From: Bacillota bacterium
Lineage (GTDB): Bacteria > Bacillota > Clostridia > Oscillospirales > Oscillospiraceae
Direction: 5' to 3'
Length of the DNA: 64,000 nt
Assembly: GCA_023402075.1 (NCBI GenBank)
Contig: JAEXCS010000027.1
Location: 1-64,000, forward strand
The notes below the pieces were generated by a model. It was not told the origin of the DNA. It ran no database searches and saw only the letters and a program-made list of their open reading frames with translations. Positions within the stretch are counted from its first letter, which is position 1. Each line of letters starts with the position of its first letter. Both the position numbers and the translations under genes were made by a program. Below, piece after piece: positions 15,698 through 23,232 of this stretch.

Positions 15698-16054
15698 ATG
15701 GACTATCTGAAAGCATTTATCTGCGGCGGCATTCTCTGCGCCATCGGGCAGATTCTCATTGACAAAACCAAGCTTACCCCCGCCCGCATTCTCACCGGCT
15801 ATGTGGTGGCAGGCGTGCTGCTGGCGGCGGTGGGTGTCTATCAGCCCATTGCCGACTGGGGCGGAGCCGGAGCCACGGTGCCCCTTACCGGCTTTGGTTT
15901 CTCTTTGGCCAAGGGCGTTGAAAAAGCTGTGGCGGAGCAGGGCTGGCTGGGTGTGTTTACCGGCGGGCTTACCGCCACGGCAGGCGGCATTGCTGCGGCT
16001 GTTATCTTTGCCACACTGATGGCGCTGCTGTTTCGCCCCGGAGATAAGCGATAA
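15698..16054 (+). CDS. spoVAE: Stage V sporulation protein AE
   Basis: A small polytopic membrane protein of 118 residues with four hydrophobic segments (for example AFICGGILCAIGQILI, YVVAGVLLAAVGVYQPI). It belongs to the SpoVAE/SpoVAEb family and works with SpoVAD and SpoVAC in dipicolinic acid transport. The ATG at 15698 follows GGAGG by 6 bases; a TTG four codons earlier overlaps the site. It sits directly after spoVAD in the usual AD-AE order and ends before a strong bidirectional terminator. Confidence 0.93.
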   Translation: MDYLKAFICGGILCAIGQILIDKTKLTPARILTGYVVAGVLLAAVGVYQPIADWGGAGATVPLTGFGFSLAKGVEKAVAEQGWLGVFTGGLTATAGGIAAAVIFATLMALLFRPGDKR

Positions 16055-16061
16055 GCATAAA

Positions 16062-16095
16062 AAAAGCGGCGGCTCCTGATGGAGCCGCCGCTTTT
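16062..16095. terminator. Bidirectional terminator
   Basis: A 15-bp stem of AAGCGGCGGCTCC type with a TGAT loop is flanked by A and T runs. It lies between converging spoVAE and the CD1247-like gene. Confidence 0.9.
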
Positions 16096-16111
16096 ACACG
16101 CGTAATACCGC

Positions 16112-16537
16112 TTAGTCCTCGTGATCTTCTCCGCAGTCGCATTCCTCAATGTCGGTGAGGTCAAATTCCAGCTTCTCCCCACAGTTGGGGCAGACTACCT
16201 CGCCTTCCTCCAGAATGGACTCGTCGAAATAGACCGTCTCTTCACAGGTGGGGCAGGTGGTGGCGTAGCAGTCCTCGGAATCGTCGTCGTCGTCCTCATC
16301 CTCAAACTCGTCGTCGTCCTCGTAGACGATCTCTTCCACGTCCTCCAAATCATCGCTGACAGCGTCCAGTCCCTCGGAGATCTCGATAATCTGATCCTGA
16401 TGATCCTGAAGCTCCAGAGACACATCGTCCAGAATATCAATGATCATGGAGATCAGCTTGCCCTCCTTGGATTCGGTGTCCAGACCCAGGCCCTCGGCCA
16501 GCCCTTTCAGATAAGCAACTCTCTCGGTAATTTCCAT
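16112..16537 (-). CDS. CD1247 N-terminal-domain zinc-ribbon protein
   Basis: A 141-residue acidic cytoplasmic protein. The N-terminal helical domain (ITERVAYLKGLAEGLGL) matches the CD1247-type domain of Clostridia. A long Asp/Glu stretch (about residues 75-93) follows. A CPTC...CPNC zinc ribbon sits near residues 98-123 and a CDCGEDHED tail ends the protein. The function is unknown; zinc binding is inferred from the cysteine pairs. ATG at 16537 was preferred over a GTG three codons earlier because AAAGGAG is correctly spaced only for the ATG. It is next to efp on the same strand. Confidence 0.75.
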   Translation of the reverse strand: MEITERVAYLKGLAEGLGLDTESKEGKLISMIIDILDDVSLELQDHQDQIIEISEGLDAVSDDLEDVEEIVYEDDDEFEDEDDDDDSEDCYATTCPTCEETVYFDESILEEGEVVCPNCGEKLEFDLTDIEECDCGEDHED

Positions 16538-16614
16538 CGTGTACACGCTCCTTTCTTCCTGCTTTTTTGTCTTTGTATAGAGGAATCCTCCTCTTGATTC
16601 AGGCGCGCTCCCGC

Positions 16615-17184
16615 TTAGTCCTTGCTGCGGGAGAGATACTCGCCGGTCCGCGTATCGATGTTGATTTTGTCTCCGGTGCTGATGAACAGGGGCACCTTGA
16701 TCTCCGCCCCGGTTTCCACAGTGGCGGGCTTGGTCACGTTGGTGGCGGTGTCGCCCTTCAGGCCCGGCTCTGTCTCGGTGACCACCAGATCCATAAAGTT
16801 GGGAACTTCCACGGAGAAGACGCTGCCCTTATAGCTCAGCAGCTTGCAAACCGTGTTCTCCTTCACAAAGCGGAAGCCGTCGCCCAGCACGTCCCGGTTC
16901 AGGGGAACCGTGTCATAGGTTTCGGGGTCCATGAAGTAGTACAGGTCGCCGTCCTGATAGCTGTACTCCGCTTCCTTGCGCTCCACAAACGCCTGCTCAA
17001 ACTTGGCGGTGGGGTTGAAGGAAGTCTCGGTGACGCCGCCGGTCACCACGTTTCTCATCTTGGTGCGCACAAACGCCGCGCCCTTTCCAGGCTTGACGTG
17101 CTGGAACTCCACCACGGTCATGATCTTGCCATCCATTTCGAAGGTGACTCCGTTGCGGAAATCACCGGCAGTAATCGTAGGCAT
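16615..17184 (-). CDS. efp: Elongation factor P
   Basis: EF-P rescues ribosomes stalled at consecutive prolines. The protein has 189 residues with the KOW-like domain first. The loop KPGKGAAFV carries K34 at the position that is post-translationally modified in many bacteria. The two OB-like domains follow and the family signature KGDTATNVTKPATVETGAEIKVPLFI is at the C-terminus. AAGGAGG precedes the ATG. The epmA/epmB or ymfI-type modification genes are not in the window, so the modification state cannot be told. Confidence 0.97.
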   Translation of the reverse strand: MPTITAGDFRNGVTFEMDGKIMTVVEFQHVKPGKGAAFVRTKMRNVVTGGVTETSFNPTAKFEQAFVERKEAEYSYQDGDLYYFMDPETYDTVPLNRDVLGDGFRFVKENTVCKLLSYKGSVFSVEVPNFMDLVVTETEPGLKGDTATNVTKPATVETGAEIKVPLFISTGDKINIDTRTGEYLSRSKD

Positions 17185-17326
17185 AGTTTTTCCTCCTTAC
17201 AAATCTACGAGAAAACGACCCGTCGGGAGGACATTTTCTCTGCTTCTCAAATTTACAAAATAGCCTAGGATATTTTACCCCAGATACGGGATGAATGCAA
17301 GGGTTTTCCCTCTGATTCGGGGAATT

Positions 17327-17851
17327 TCAGAAGGAATTTTTATCATTTTTCCACATTTTGCGGCGACAGGCGGCCTTAAAGGGCGCCTGAAGTGCGTGAA
17401 GCACCTTCTGCCAAAGCGTCACCGCCCCGCCCACGGGCTCCACCACCAGCGCCAAAACGCCCGCTCGCTTGGCGGCCAGGCAATCAGTCAAAAGCTTGTC
17501 GCCCAGCATGGCGGTGCAGGCCGCCGTGCCCCCCGCTTTCTCCATGGCGGCCAGAATCCCCCGGGGAGACGGCTTTCCAGCCCGCCCCTGATAGGGCACG
17601 CCCAGCTCATCGCAAAATTCCCGTACGCGGCTTCCCGAGCGGTTGTTGGAGACAATGACAAATGCAATGCCTGCATTCTTCAATTCGGCGATATAGTCCT
17701 TCAGCGCCCGGTCGGGGCTTCGTGTTTTCTTTGCCGCCAGCGTAAAATCCAAATCACTCAGCAGCAGCGTCACGCCCAGCTCTCGCAGCAAATCCGGCGT
17801 CACCTCGTCATAGCGCTCAAACAGCCTGTCCGGCACTAGGGAAAAAGGCAT
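17327..17851 (-). CDS. yqeG: YqeG family HAD-IIIA phosphatase
   Basis: A HAD-superfamily hydrolase of 174 residues. Motif I is D33-L-D35 (LLLSDLDFTL), motif II lies in IVSNN, and the acidic motif IV is in MLGDKLLTDCLAAKRAG. In Firmicutes YqeG commonly neighbours aroE or yqeH; here it is divergent from a GH18-like gene. The ATG at 17851 was chosen for the AAGGGGG site upstream; the frame continues 27 codons further up without a good ribosome site. The physiological substrate is unknown, with a phosphatidylglycerophosphate-like role proposed for some relatives. Confidence 0.88.
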   Translation of the reverse strand: MPFSLVPDRLFERYDEVTPDLLRELGVTLLLSDLDFTLAAKKTRSPDRALKDYIAELKNAGIAFVIVSNNRSGSRVREFCDELGVPYQGRAGKPSPRGILAAMEKAGGTAACTAMLGDKLLTDCLAAKRAGVLALVVEPVGGAVTLWQKVLHALQAPFKAACRRKMWKNDKNSF

Positions 17852-17945
17852 ATTCAGTCTTCCCCCTTCATAGCATTTTACGAATTGATCTTTCAATATC
17901 TTTAGTATACCAATTTTTTTCAAAGCATACAAGGGGGGTCTTGGC

Positions 17946-18713
17946 TTGCAGGTCTATCTTGCCGTCACGCCGCAGCAGCTTCGGGAGGCGTCCCGCTTCA
18001 CCCATCACTTTGTCCATATGGCCTATCGCATCGGACCAGAGTCCGCCCTGCTGCGCCAGAACCTGCTGGTTCAAACCCGGGGTGGGCTGCTGGGCCTCAG
18101 CGATCACGACGCGCCCACGGTGGAAGAGCCGGAAAAGCTGGCCTCCGCCGCGGCACGGGAATGCTCCCGCCGGGGATACGGCGGTGTGGTTCTGGATTTC
18201 GAGGCACCCCATCCCAGAGGGGATATGCTGCTGCTGGCGGGAGCCATGGGAAAGCTGTTTCAAAAAAACCGGCTGGCACTCTATGTACCGGAAACTTACG
18301 CTTCCTCCGCACCCGGAGCGATTGTCCCGGTCTGCACCGCGCTGTCCGGCGGAAATTTGACCCAGCATTTGCGGGAAGCTGCTTCCGACCGCGGCACGGG
18401 GCGTCTGGCGCTGGATTTGGAGCGTCTGATGATGGACTTCCCTCTTCCCTGTCCCTCCGGAGAAGGCCGTCCTCTGCGGCGCGAGGAGCTGGCAGAGCTG
18501 ATGGAGCAGGAGCAGCCGTCCGTGTTTTTCTCTCCGGACCTTTGCGCCCGCTACTTCACCTATTCCTGCCGGGGCGAAGCCCATTTCATATTGTTTGACG
18601 ATGGGGACACACTTTTGCAGAAGCTGCGCATTGGCCAGAATTTAGGCGCACAGACCGCGTTTTTCCAATATCCCGAGGTCAGCGACCTTTTGGGAAAGCT
18701 GTTTGGAAAATAA
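17946..18713 (+). CDS. GH18-like TIM-barrel protein, function unknown
   Basis: A 255-residue protein with no signal peptide. The strand GYGGVVLDFEAP (about residues 77-88) resembles the D-x-E end of the glycoside hydrolase family 18 active-site strand. Other barrel-like strands (LALYVPET, TGRLALDLERL, AHFILFDDGDTLLQKL) follow at suitable intervals. I infer a GH18-type barrel like that of spore cortex and YaaH-related proteins, but without LysM domains. The start is TTG at 17946, nine bases after a GGGGGG ribosome site; no ATG fits. It is divergent from yqeG. Whether it hydrolyses a glycan is open. Confidence 0.55.
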   Translation: MQVYLAVTPQQLREASRFTHHFVHMAYRIGPESALLRQNLLVQTRGGLLGLSDHDAPTVEEPEKLASAAARECSRRGYGGVVLDFEAPHPRGDMLLLAGAMGKLFQKNRLALYVPETYASSAPGAIVPVCTALSGGNLTQHLREAASDRGTGRLALDLERLMMDFPLPCPSGEGRPLRREELAELMEQEQPSVFFSPDLCARYFTYSCRGEAHFILFDDGDTLLQKLRIGQNLGAQTAFFQYPEVSDLLGKLFGK

Positions 18714-18882
18714 GATTTTACGAAAGCGCACACTGCCAGAGCTTCCCGCTTGGTCTTCCCCTGTATTCAGGCTAATGACTTCGCTTCTCCGCGCACCGCT
18801 TGTCAGAATATCCGTTTCCCAAGCATCGGCCTGCTGGGCGCAATCCCTCGCGCAGTTTAAAAGCCCGCTTTAAGTCGGCAAA

Positions 18883-18912
18883 AAGGCGCCGTGGAATCCT
18901 CCACGGCGCCTT
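18883..18912 (-). terminator. Terminator of rpsU
   Basis: A 13-bp stem (AAGGCGCCGTGGA and its complement) is followed by T residues on the minus strand, 15 bases beyond the rpsU stop. Confidence 0.85.
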
Positions 18913-18926
18913 TTATCAAAACGAGA

Positions 18927-19112
18927 TCAATAGAAGCGCTTGTTCTTGTTCTTCCGAGCTGCCTCAGACTTCTTGCGGCGCTTGACGCTGGGGCTCTCGT
19001 AGTGCTCTCTCTTACGAACCTCCGCGAGAACGCCCGCCTTAGCGCAGCTGCGCTTAAAACGCTTCAGGGCGCTGTCGATGTTCTCGCCCTCTTTGATATG
19101 AATTTCAGACAT
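18927..19112 (-). CDS. rpsU: 30S ribosomal protein S21
   Basis: A 61-residue basic protein of the small ribosomal subunit. The sequence starts MSEIHIKEGENIDSALKRFK and has the typical arginine/lysine-rich C-terminus (RRKKSEAARKNKNKRF). S21 assists translation initiation near the anti-Shine-Dalgarno end of 16S rRNA. A GGAGGG site precedes the ATG. It is monocistronic with its own terminator. Confidence 0.97.
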   Translation of the reverse strand: MSEIHIKEGENIDSALKRFKRSCAKAGVLAEVRKREHYESPSVKRRKKSEAARKNKNKRFY

Positions 19113-19245
19113 TTATATTTCCCTCCCTCCAGAATGCCGGGAAACCCGCAGCACTTAAGGGCCATTATATTATGGCTTTAACGAAATCATTATAACGGTT
19201 GATTCGCGGCTTGTCAAGAGTATTTTCTGAAAAGCGACAAGACAT

Positions 19246-19283
19246 AAAAAGCAACCCGCCCCGCAAAACAGGGCGGGTCGCTT
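19246..19283 (-). terminator. Terminator of the TSCPD gene
   Basis: A GC stem (ACCCGCCC with GGGCGGGT, flanking GC) is followed by a T run on the minus strand. It overlaps the last codon region of the gene. Confidence 0.75.
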
Positions 19284-19284
19284 T

Positions 19285-19569
19285 TTATAATTTTTCCAAC
19301 TCTTCCAAATCCTGTCCCTGTCGGGCCAGCTCCCGCTCCAAAGCAAGCGCCATCTGGTCGGGACAGGAGGTAGGCTTCATCCCGCATCGGATTCCCCGAA
19401 GCCGCTCGGCGGCTTCCCGGGCGTCCATCCCCCGCAGCAATGCTGCGATACCTTGCAAATTACCGCTGCATCCGCCCACAACCTCCAGCTCCTCAATCAC
19501 GTTTTTATCATTGAGCCGGAAATGCATCTCTTGTGAACAGGTGCCCCGGGGGTGAAATGTAAACGTCAT
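19285..19569 (-). CDS. TSCPD domain protein (TIGR03905 type)
   Basis: A 94-residue protein that starts MTFTFHPRGTCSQEM and contains VVGGCSGNLQGIAALLRG and the name-giving TSCPDQMA motif near residue 75. The same domain occurs at the C-terminus of class II ribonucleotide reductases, where its cysteines are redox-active or bind metal. Free-standing members are unexplained. The ATG at 19569 follows AAAGGAAG by 6 bases; an upstream Met has no site. It lies just after spo0A in the minus-strand order. Confidence 0.85.
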   Translation of the reverse strand: MTFTFHPRGTCSQEMHFRLNDKNVIEELEVVGGCSGNLQGIAALLRGMDAREAAERLRGIRCGMKPTSCPDQMALALERELARQGQDLEELEKL

Positions 19570-19654
19570 GTTCCGCTTCCTTTCCGCTTTTGATCCTTTC
19601 GGAAAGGATATCATATTGCCGCGTCCGCGTCAAGCAAGCGACAAAGGAAGACTG

Positions 19655-20416
19655 TTATCCCACGCTTCCGCCGAAGCTGCGCCCTTCCAGCACCAGCCGG
19701 TCGGCAATCATCGCGATAAACTCGCTGTTGGTGGGCTTGCCCTTGGTGTTGGAAACGGTATAGCCGAAAAACTTTTGCAGCGTCTCCAAGTCGCCCCTGT
19801 CCCATGCCACTTCGATAGCGTGCCGGATGGCGCGCTCGACCCGGGAGGGCGAGGTGGAAAAGCGCCGGGCCACCTCGGGATAGAGAACCTTGGTCACCGC
19901 GTTGATTACGTCCATGTCGTCCACCGCAATCAAAATAGCCTCCCGCAGGTACTGATACCCCTTGATGTGGGCGGGAACGCCGATTTCGTGGATGATATCC
20001 GTGACCATGTTCTTTAAACTTTTTGTATGGGATATTGGTTGAACAGGGCGGCAGACAGAGCGCATCCGCTCCATCAGGGCGCTGTTTTCAAAAGGTTTCG
20101 GCATAAAAAATGCCGCGCCCTTTTCCAGGGCTTCTCCCACCACCTGTTCCGTAAAAAATGAGGAGATCATCATTGTTCGCGTCGGAAGTTCTTCTCTGCG
20201 AAGCTGCTCCAGTACGCCGAAGCCATCCAGCTCCGGAAGCACCACATCTAACAGCAGCAGATCCGGAAGCTGCTCCCGCACCTGGCGGAGCGCGTTTTTT
20301 CCATCGCCTACACCGGCGACCACCGTGAATTCTCCCGTCTGTTCAATTGTTTCCCTCAGCATCGCCCGGTAGCTCTCATTGGCGTCGGCTATAACCACTT
20401 TCCTGCAGATCTCCAT
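19655..20416 (-). CDS. spo0A: Sporulation master regulator Spo0A
   Basis: A response regulator of 253 residues that starts sporulation when phosphorylated. Residues 1-125 are the receiver, with phospho-acceptor D57 (LLLLDVVLPELDG), S85 in the switch position and K107 (PKPF). The acidic pocket reads D11-A12 instead of the usual D-D. The C-terminal DNA-binding domain is highly conserved (TKVLYPEVARRF, SRVERAIRHAIEVAW, GKPTNSEFIAM). Met at 20416 follows GGAGGACAGG and gives the normal family N-terminus; an alternative ATG is 9 codons upstream. A promoter lies at 20489-20517. spoIVB, its usual neighbour, is 2.8 kb away, with a chemoreceptor between. Confidence 0.97.
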   Translation of the reverse strand: MEICRKVVIADANESYRAMLRETIEQTGEFTVVAGVGDGKNALRQVREQLPDLLLLDVVLPELDGFGVLEQLRREELPTRTMMISSFFTEQVVGEALEKGAAFFMPKPFENSALMERMRSVCRPVQPISHTKSLKNMVTDIIHEIGVPAHIKGYQYLREAILIAVDDMDVINAVTKVLYPEVARRFSTSPSRVERAIRHAIEVAWDRGDLETLQKFFGYTVSNTKGKPTNSEFIAMIADRLVLEGRSFGGSVG

Positions 20417-20488
20417 AACGCAACCTGTCCTCCATCTCTTCATTGAAATTTCTTCCGAATTCCCAAAAGTTCGAATCGGGTTTTCTAT

Positions 20489-20517
20489 AATTTACCATAA
20501 ACGGACAGCCTTTGCAA
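20489..20517 (-). promoter_or_regulatory. Sigma-A-like promoter of spo0A
   Basis: On the minus strand, TTGCAA (20512-20517) and TAAATT (20489-20494) are 17 bp apart, about 70 bases before the start codon. No clear 0A box (TGNCGAA) was found nearby. Confidence 0.55.
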
Positions 20518-20529
20518 GACGGAATTGTA

Positions 20530-20645
20530 AATAATTGGCATTTTTATTCGACCCATTATACAGCCGTCTCGGCAAATTCGGCAGGACATTTCAAATCCGT
20601 TTGTCTTTCAGCATATTTCGAAGAAAAAGGCTATCATCCCGGTAT
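20530..20645 (-). repeat. Degenerate copy of the spoIVB 3' end and downstream DNA
   Basis: This stretch between the chemoreceptor stop and spo0A aligns collinearly with 23135-23232, including an identical 14-mer (TTGGCATTTTTATT at 20536 and 23135) and the shared TTTCAGCATATT. On the minus strand it reads FLRNMLKDKRI-stop, matching the spoIVB end LIRNMLKNT-stop. It is best explained as a diverged duplicate of the spoIVB tail. Confidence 0.6.
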
Positions 20646-20664
20646 GGAAGTTGTGTCGGAAGAC

Positions 20665-22698
20665 TCAGTCCGCCATGCCCTCGTCCCGGAAATCGGGGGC
20701 GGCGCTCCGCTCGCCGGCACCGCGGTTCTGCCGCAGCTTAAACCCGGCCAGCAGACCCTTCAGCAGGGCAGACTGCTCCGACAGCTCCTGACTGGCAGCA
20801 GCACTTTCCTCCGCCGTGGCGGCATTGGTCTGAACCACCGACGAAATCTGCCCCACGCCCTGATTGATCTGCACAATCGCCATGGCCTGCTCCTGCGAGG
20901 CGGCGGCAATCTTGTCAATCAGCTCCACGGCCTTGGCCGTCTCCCGGGCACTGTCCTCCAAAGCCTTGGCGGTGACGTCCGCCGTCCGGCTTCCGTTTTC
21001 CACCGCCGCCAGGGTCTGTTCAATAAGCGCAGTGGTGTCCTTTGCGGCCACCGCCGATTTCCCGGCCAGATTGCGCACCTCGTCCGCCACCACGGCAAAG
21101 CCCTTGCCGTGCTGCCCGGCGCGGGCAGCCTCTACCGCCGCGTTCAGCGCCAAAATGTTGGTCTGGAACGAGATGTCCTCAATAATTTTGATAATTTTCA
21201 TAATCTCGGAGGATTTGAAGGAAATTTCTCCCATGGCTGCAACCATTTCCTGCATGTGCTCATTGCTGGTGTGCATCTCCCGTCCCGCAAACTCCGCCTT
21301 TTCCTGCACAAGCTGTGCGTTTTCCGCGTTTTGCCGAATCTGCCCGGTAACCTCCTCAATGGAGGCGGAAAGCTGCTCCACGGCGCTGGCCTGCTCTGTG
21401 GCGCCTCTGGAAAGGGTCTGGGCGGCTGTTGCAACCTGCTCGGCGTCTGCGTCCACAAAATCCGCAGACTGGTGAATCTGCAGCAGCGTACCGTCCAAAT
21501 TGTCCAGCATGGCCTGGAGATTGTCCTTAATTTTTCTGAATTGTCCGTTGTATTCTCTTTGAAGCTCAACTGTCAGGTCGCCCCCTGCCACGCAGGAGAG
21601 CACATCCGAAATTTCATCGATATAACCCTGATAATTGACCAGCCTTTGAATGGTGAGCTGGAATGCATCCGAAAGACGGCCCAGCTCATCCTTGGATTTA
21701 ACGGAAAGCTGAACATCAAAATTCCCGTCCGCAATCTGCTGTGCAGCCTTTGTGACGGACTTGATGGGCTTTGCGATAGAGCCGCTGATCAGCCATGTGA
21801 CGGCCGCGCCAACAGCCGCCATCACCACGCAAAGCAGCAGCAGCATCTGCGTAAGGACATGCGTCCGCTCAACCACCTCGTCCGTTTCCAGCGTCATTGC
21901 CAGAATCCAGGGGCTGCCCTCGATGGGCGTGAATTCCACCAGCTTTTCCTTGCCGTTGTATGTATATTCGCCGCCGCCCTTCTGACGTGTGGTCATCTGC
22001 TGCGTGAGGGCGCCCAGAGCTTCAAGCGCCGGGTCGGTTTTTCCGTTCTCAATATCGTTATCTTGCCGAAGCACAAGGTCGGTATTCTTGTGGGCCACCT
22101 TAACGCCCTCATTGTTGACGATGTACCCGTATCCGGTGTTTTTATAAGTGACCTTTTCGCAGATTTTGCTGAGGGTCATCCCGTCTCTTCTGCCGTACAA
22201 AACGCCGATAATCTGGCCGTTTTCATACACTGGCGCGGCATATACCAGCACTGGTTTTCCATCCAGCTTGCTGAACATCAAATCCGAAGCAGTGGGGGTT
22301 CCCTGCATGGCGGACTGAAAAAAGGGCCGGTCGGACACATCGTTTGTCTCCCGGCTGCTGTTTAGGATGACGGCCTTGCCTGTTTTATCCGCAAAGCCAT
22401 AGAGGATATATCCCGAGCGCTTGGCCTCCGCTTCAAAATAGGCTATTTTTTCGTCCAAAGAAGCCGCGCTGTCAGTGATTGCAGGAACCTGTGCAAGCCC
22501 ATCCATATACAAAAGCTGGGCACTGTTCTCGGAGGAAATGTACTGGGCCTGCGCCTGCGCCATAGCCCCTAAATCATCCCGTGCGTCGGAAAGCAGGTCC
22601 TTGGTGACTACATAAATCGCAGCAGCGCCCAATGCGGCTGTGACCATCAGGATGATGAGTGTGTATGTTGCGACCAGTCTAAGCTTGATTGATTTCAT
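20665..22698 (-). CDS. Methyl-accepting chemotaxis protein with Cache sensor
   Basis: A 677-residue membrane chemoreceptor. TM1 is at about residues 8-32, then an extracellular dCache-type sensor (residues 35-275, with RPFFQSAMQG and PVYENGQIIGVLYG), TM2 at about 285-308, a HAMP domain (GSIAKPIKSVTKAAQQIADGNF) and the cytoplasmic signalling domain. The hairpin tip sequence IIEDISFQTNILALNAAVEAARAG and KGFAVVADEVRNLA is intact, so it should bind CheW and CheA. The ligand cannot be read from sequence. It lies between spoIVB and spo0A, which are normally adjacent in Firmicutes, and is flanked by a degenerate repeat, suggesting insertion. Confidence 0.95.
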   Translation of the reverse strand: MKSIKLRLVATYTLIILMVTAALGAAAIYVVTKDLLSDARDDLGAMAQAQAQYISSENSAQLLYMDGLAQVPAITDSAASLDEKIAYFEAEAKRSGYILYGFADKTGKAVILNSSRETNDVSDRPFFQSAMQGTPTASDLMFSKLDGKPVLVYAAPVYENGQIIGVLYGRRDGMTLSKICEKVTYKNTGYGYIVNNEGVKVAHKNTDLVLRQDNDIENGKTDPALEALGALTQQMTTRQKGGGEYTYNGKEKLVEFTPIEGSPWILAMTLETDEVVERTHVLTQMLLLLCVVMAAVGAAVTWLISGSIAKPIKSVTKAAQQIADGNFDVQLSVKSKDELGRLSDAFQLTIQRLVNYQGYIDEISDVLSCVAGGDLTVELQREYNGQFRKIKDNLQAMLDNLDGTLLQIHQSADFVDADAEQVATAAQTLSRGATEQASAVEQLSASIEEVTGQIRQNAENAQLVQEKAEFAGREMHTSNEHMQEMVAAMGEISFKSSEIMKIIKIIEDISFQTNILALNAAVEAARAGQHGKGFAVVADEVRNLAGKSAVAAKDTTALIEQTLAAVENGSRTADVTAKALEDSARETAKAVELIDKIAAASQEQAMAIVQINQGVGQISSVVQTNAATAEESAAASQELSEQSALLKGLLAGFKLRQNRGAGERSAAPDFRDEGMAD

Positions 22699-23196
22699 GA
22701 ATACTTCTCCACTACTTTAAACTTTTAAATTTGTTACCGCCTCTTTAGGATTTCCCGCTAACGCCGTGCCTCGGAAATTCCTGAAAAAGGCGCTTTTGGG
22801 TGATTATATTATATGTCGAAACAAATGGGAACAAATTGTTTTTTGTAAAAAAATATCTGATATTGTCTTTTGAGCACAGCCCTTGCACTTCATCCTTCGA
22901 CGGATTTTTGTCGCTTTAAAAATCAAAAAAGAAGCCCCCGGATTCTCAATCTGGGGGCTTCTTGCCGGGAAAAATCTGCGGGCTGGAACGCCACGTTGGC
23001 ATCAGCGGCTTTTGCCGACATTCTTTGTTCTAAGCACTAACACTGTTTTTTTCGCGTAGTTTCTTTTTTCATCAAACCGCCTCTGGGATTTCTGTTTGCA
23101 GTCAGGCAGGCTTCGGAAAACAAAATTTTAAATATTTGGCATTTTTATTTGCCCTGTTATGCAGATACTACGAGAAAGCCGGAAAATTTTTTAATT
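22699..23196. other. Intergenic interval between spoIVB and the chemoreceptor
   Basis: About 500 bases have no supportable gene. It contains a TATAAT-rich stretch near 22803-22813 that could be the chemoreceptor promoter, the spoIVB terminator at 22929-22963, and part of the degenerate repeat at 23135-23232. Nothing else stands out. Confidence 0.5.
22929..22963 (-). terminator. Terminator of spoIVB
   Basis: A 14-bp stem (AAGAAGCCCCC core) is followed by TTTTTTGATTTTT on the minus strand. It separates spoIVB transcription from the chemoreceptor gene. Confidence 0.8.
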
Positions 23197-23232
23197 TTAC
23201 GTGTTTTTCAGCATATTGCGTATCAAAAGCCC
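23135..23232 (-). repeat. spoIVB 3' end, partner of the degenerate repeat at 20530
   Basis: The last codons of spoIVB and about 60 bases beyond its stop resemble 20530-20645. The two copies bracket the chemoreceptor gene in direct orientation. Confidence 0.6.

Noticed and set aside
20512..22365. A 617-codon plus-strand frame opposite the chemoreceptor
   Set aside because: Antisense shadow of the repetitive coiled-coil signalling domain.
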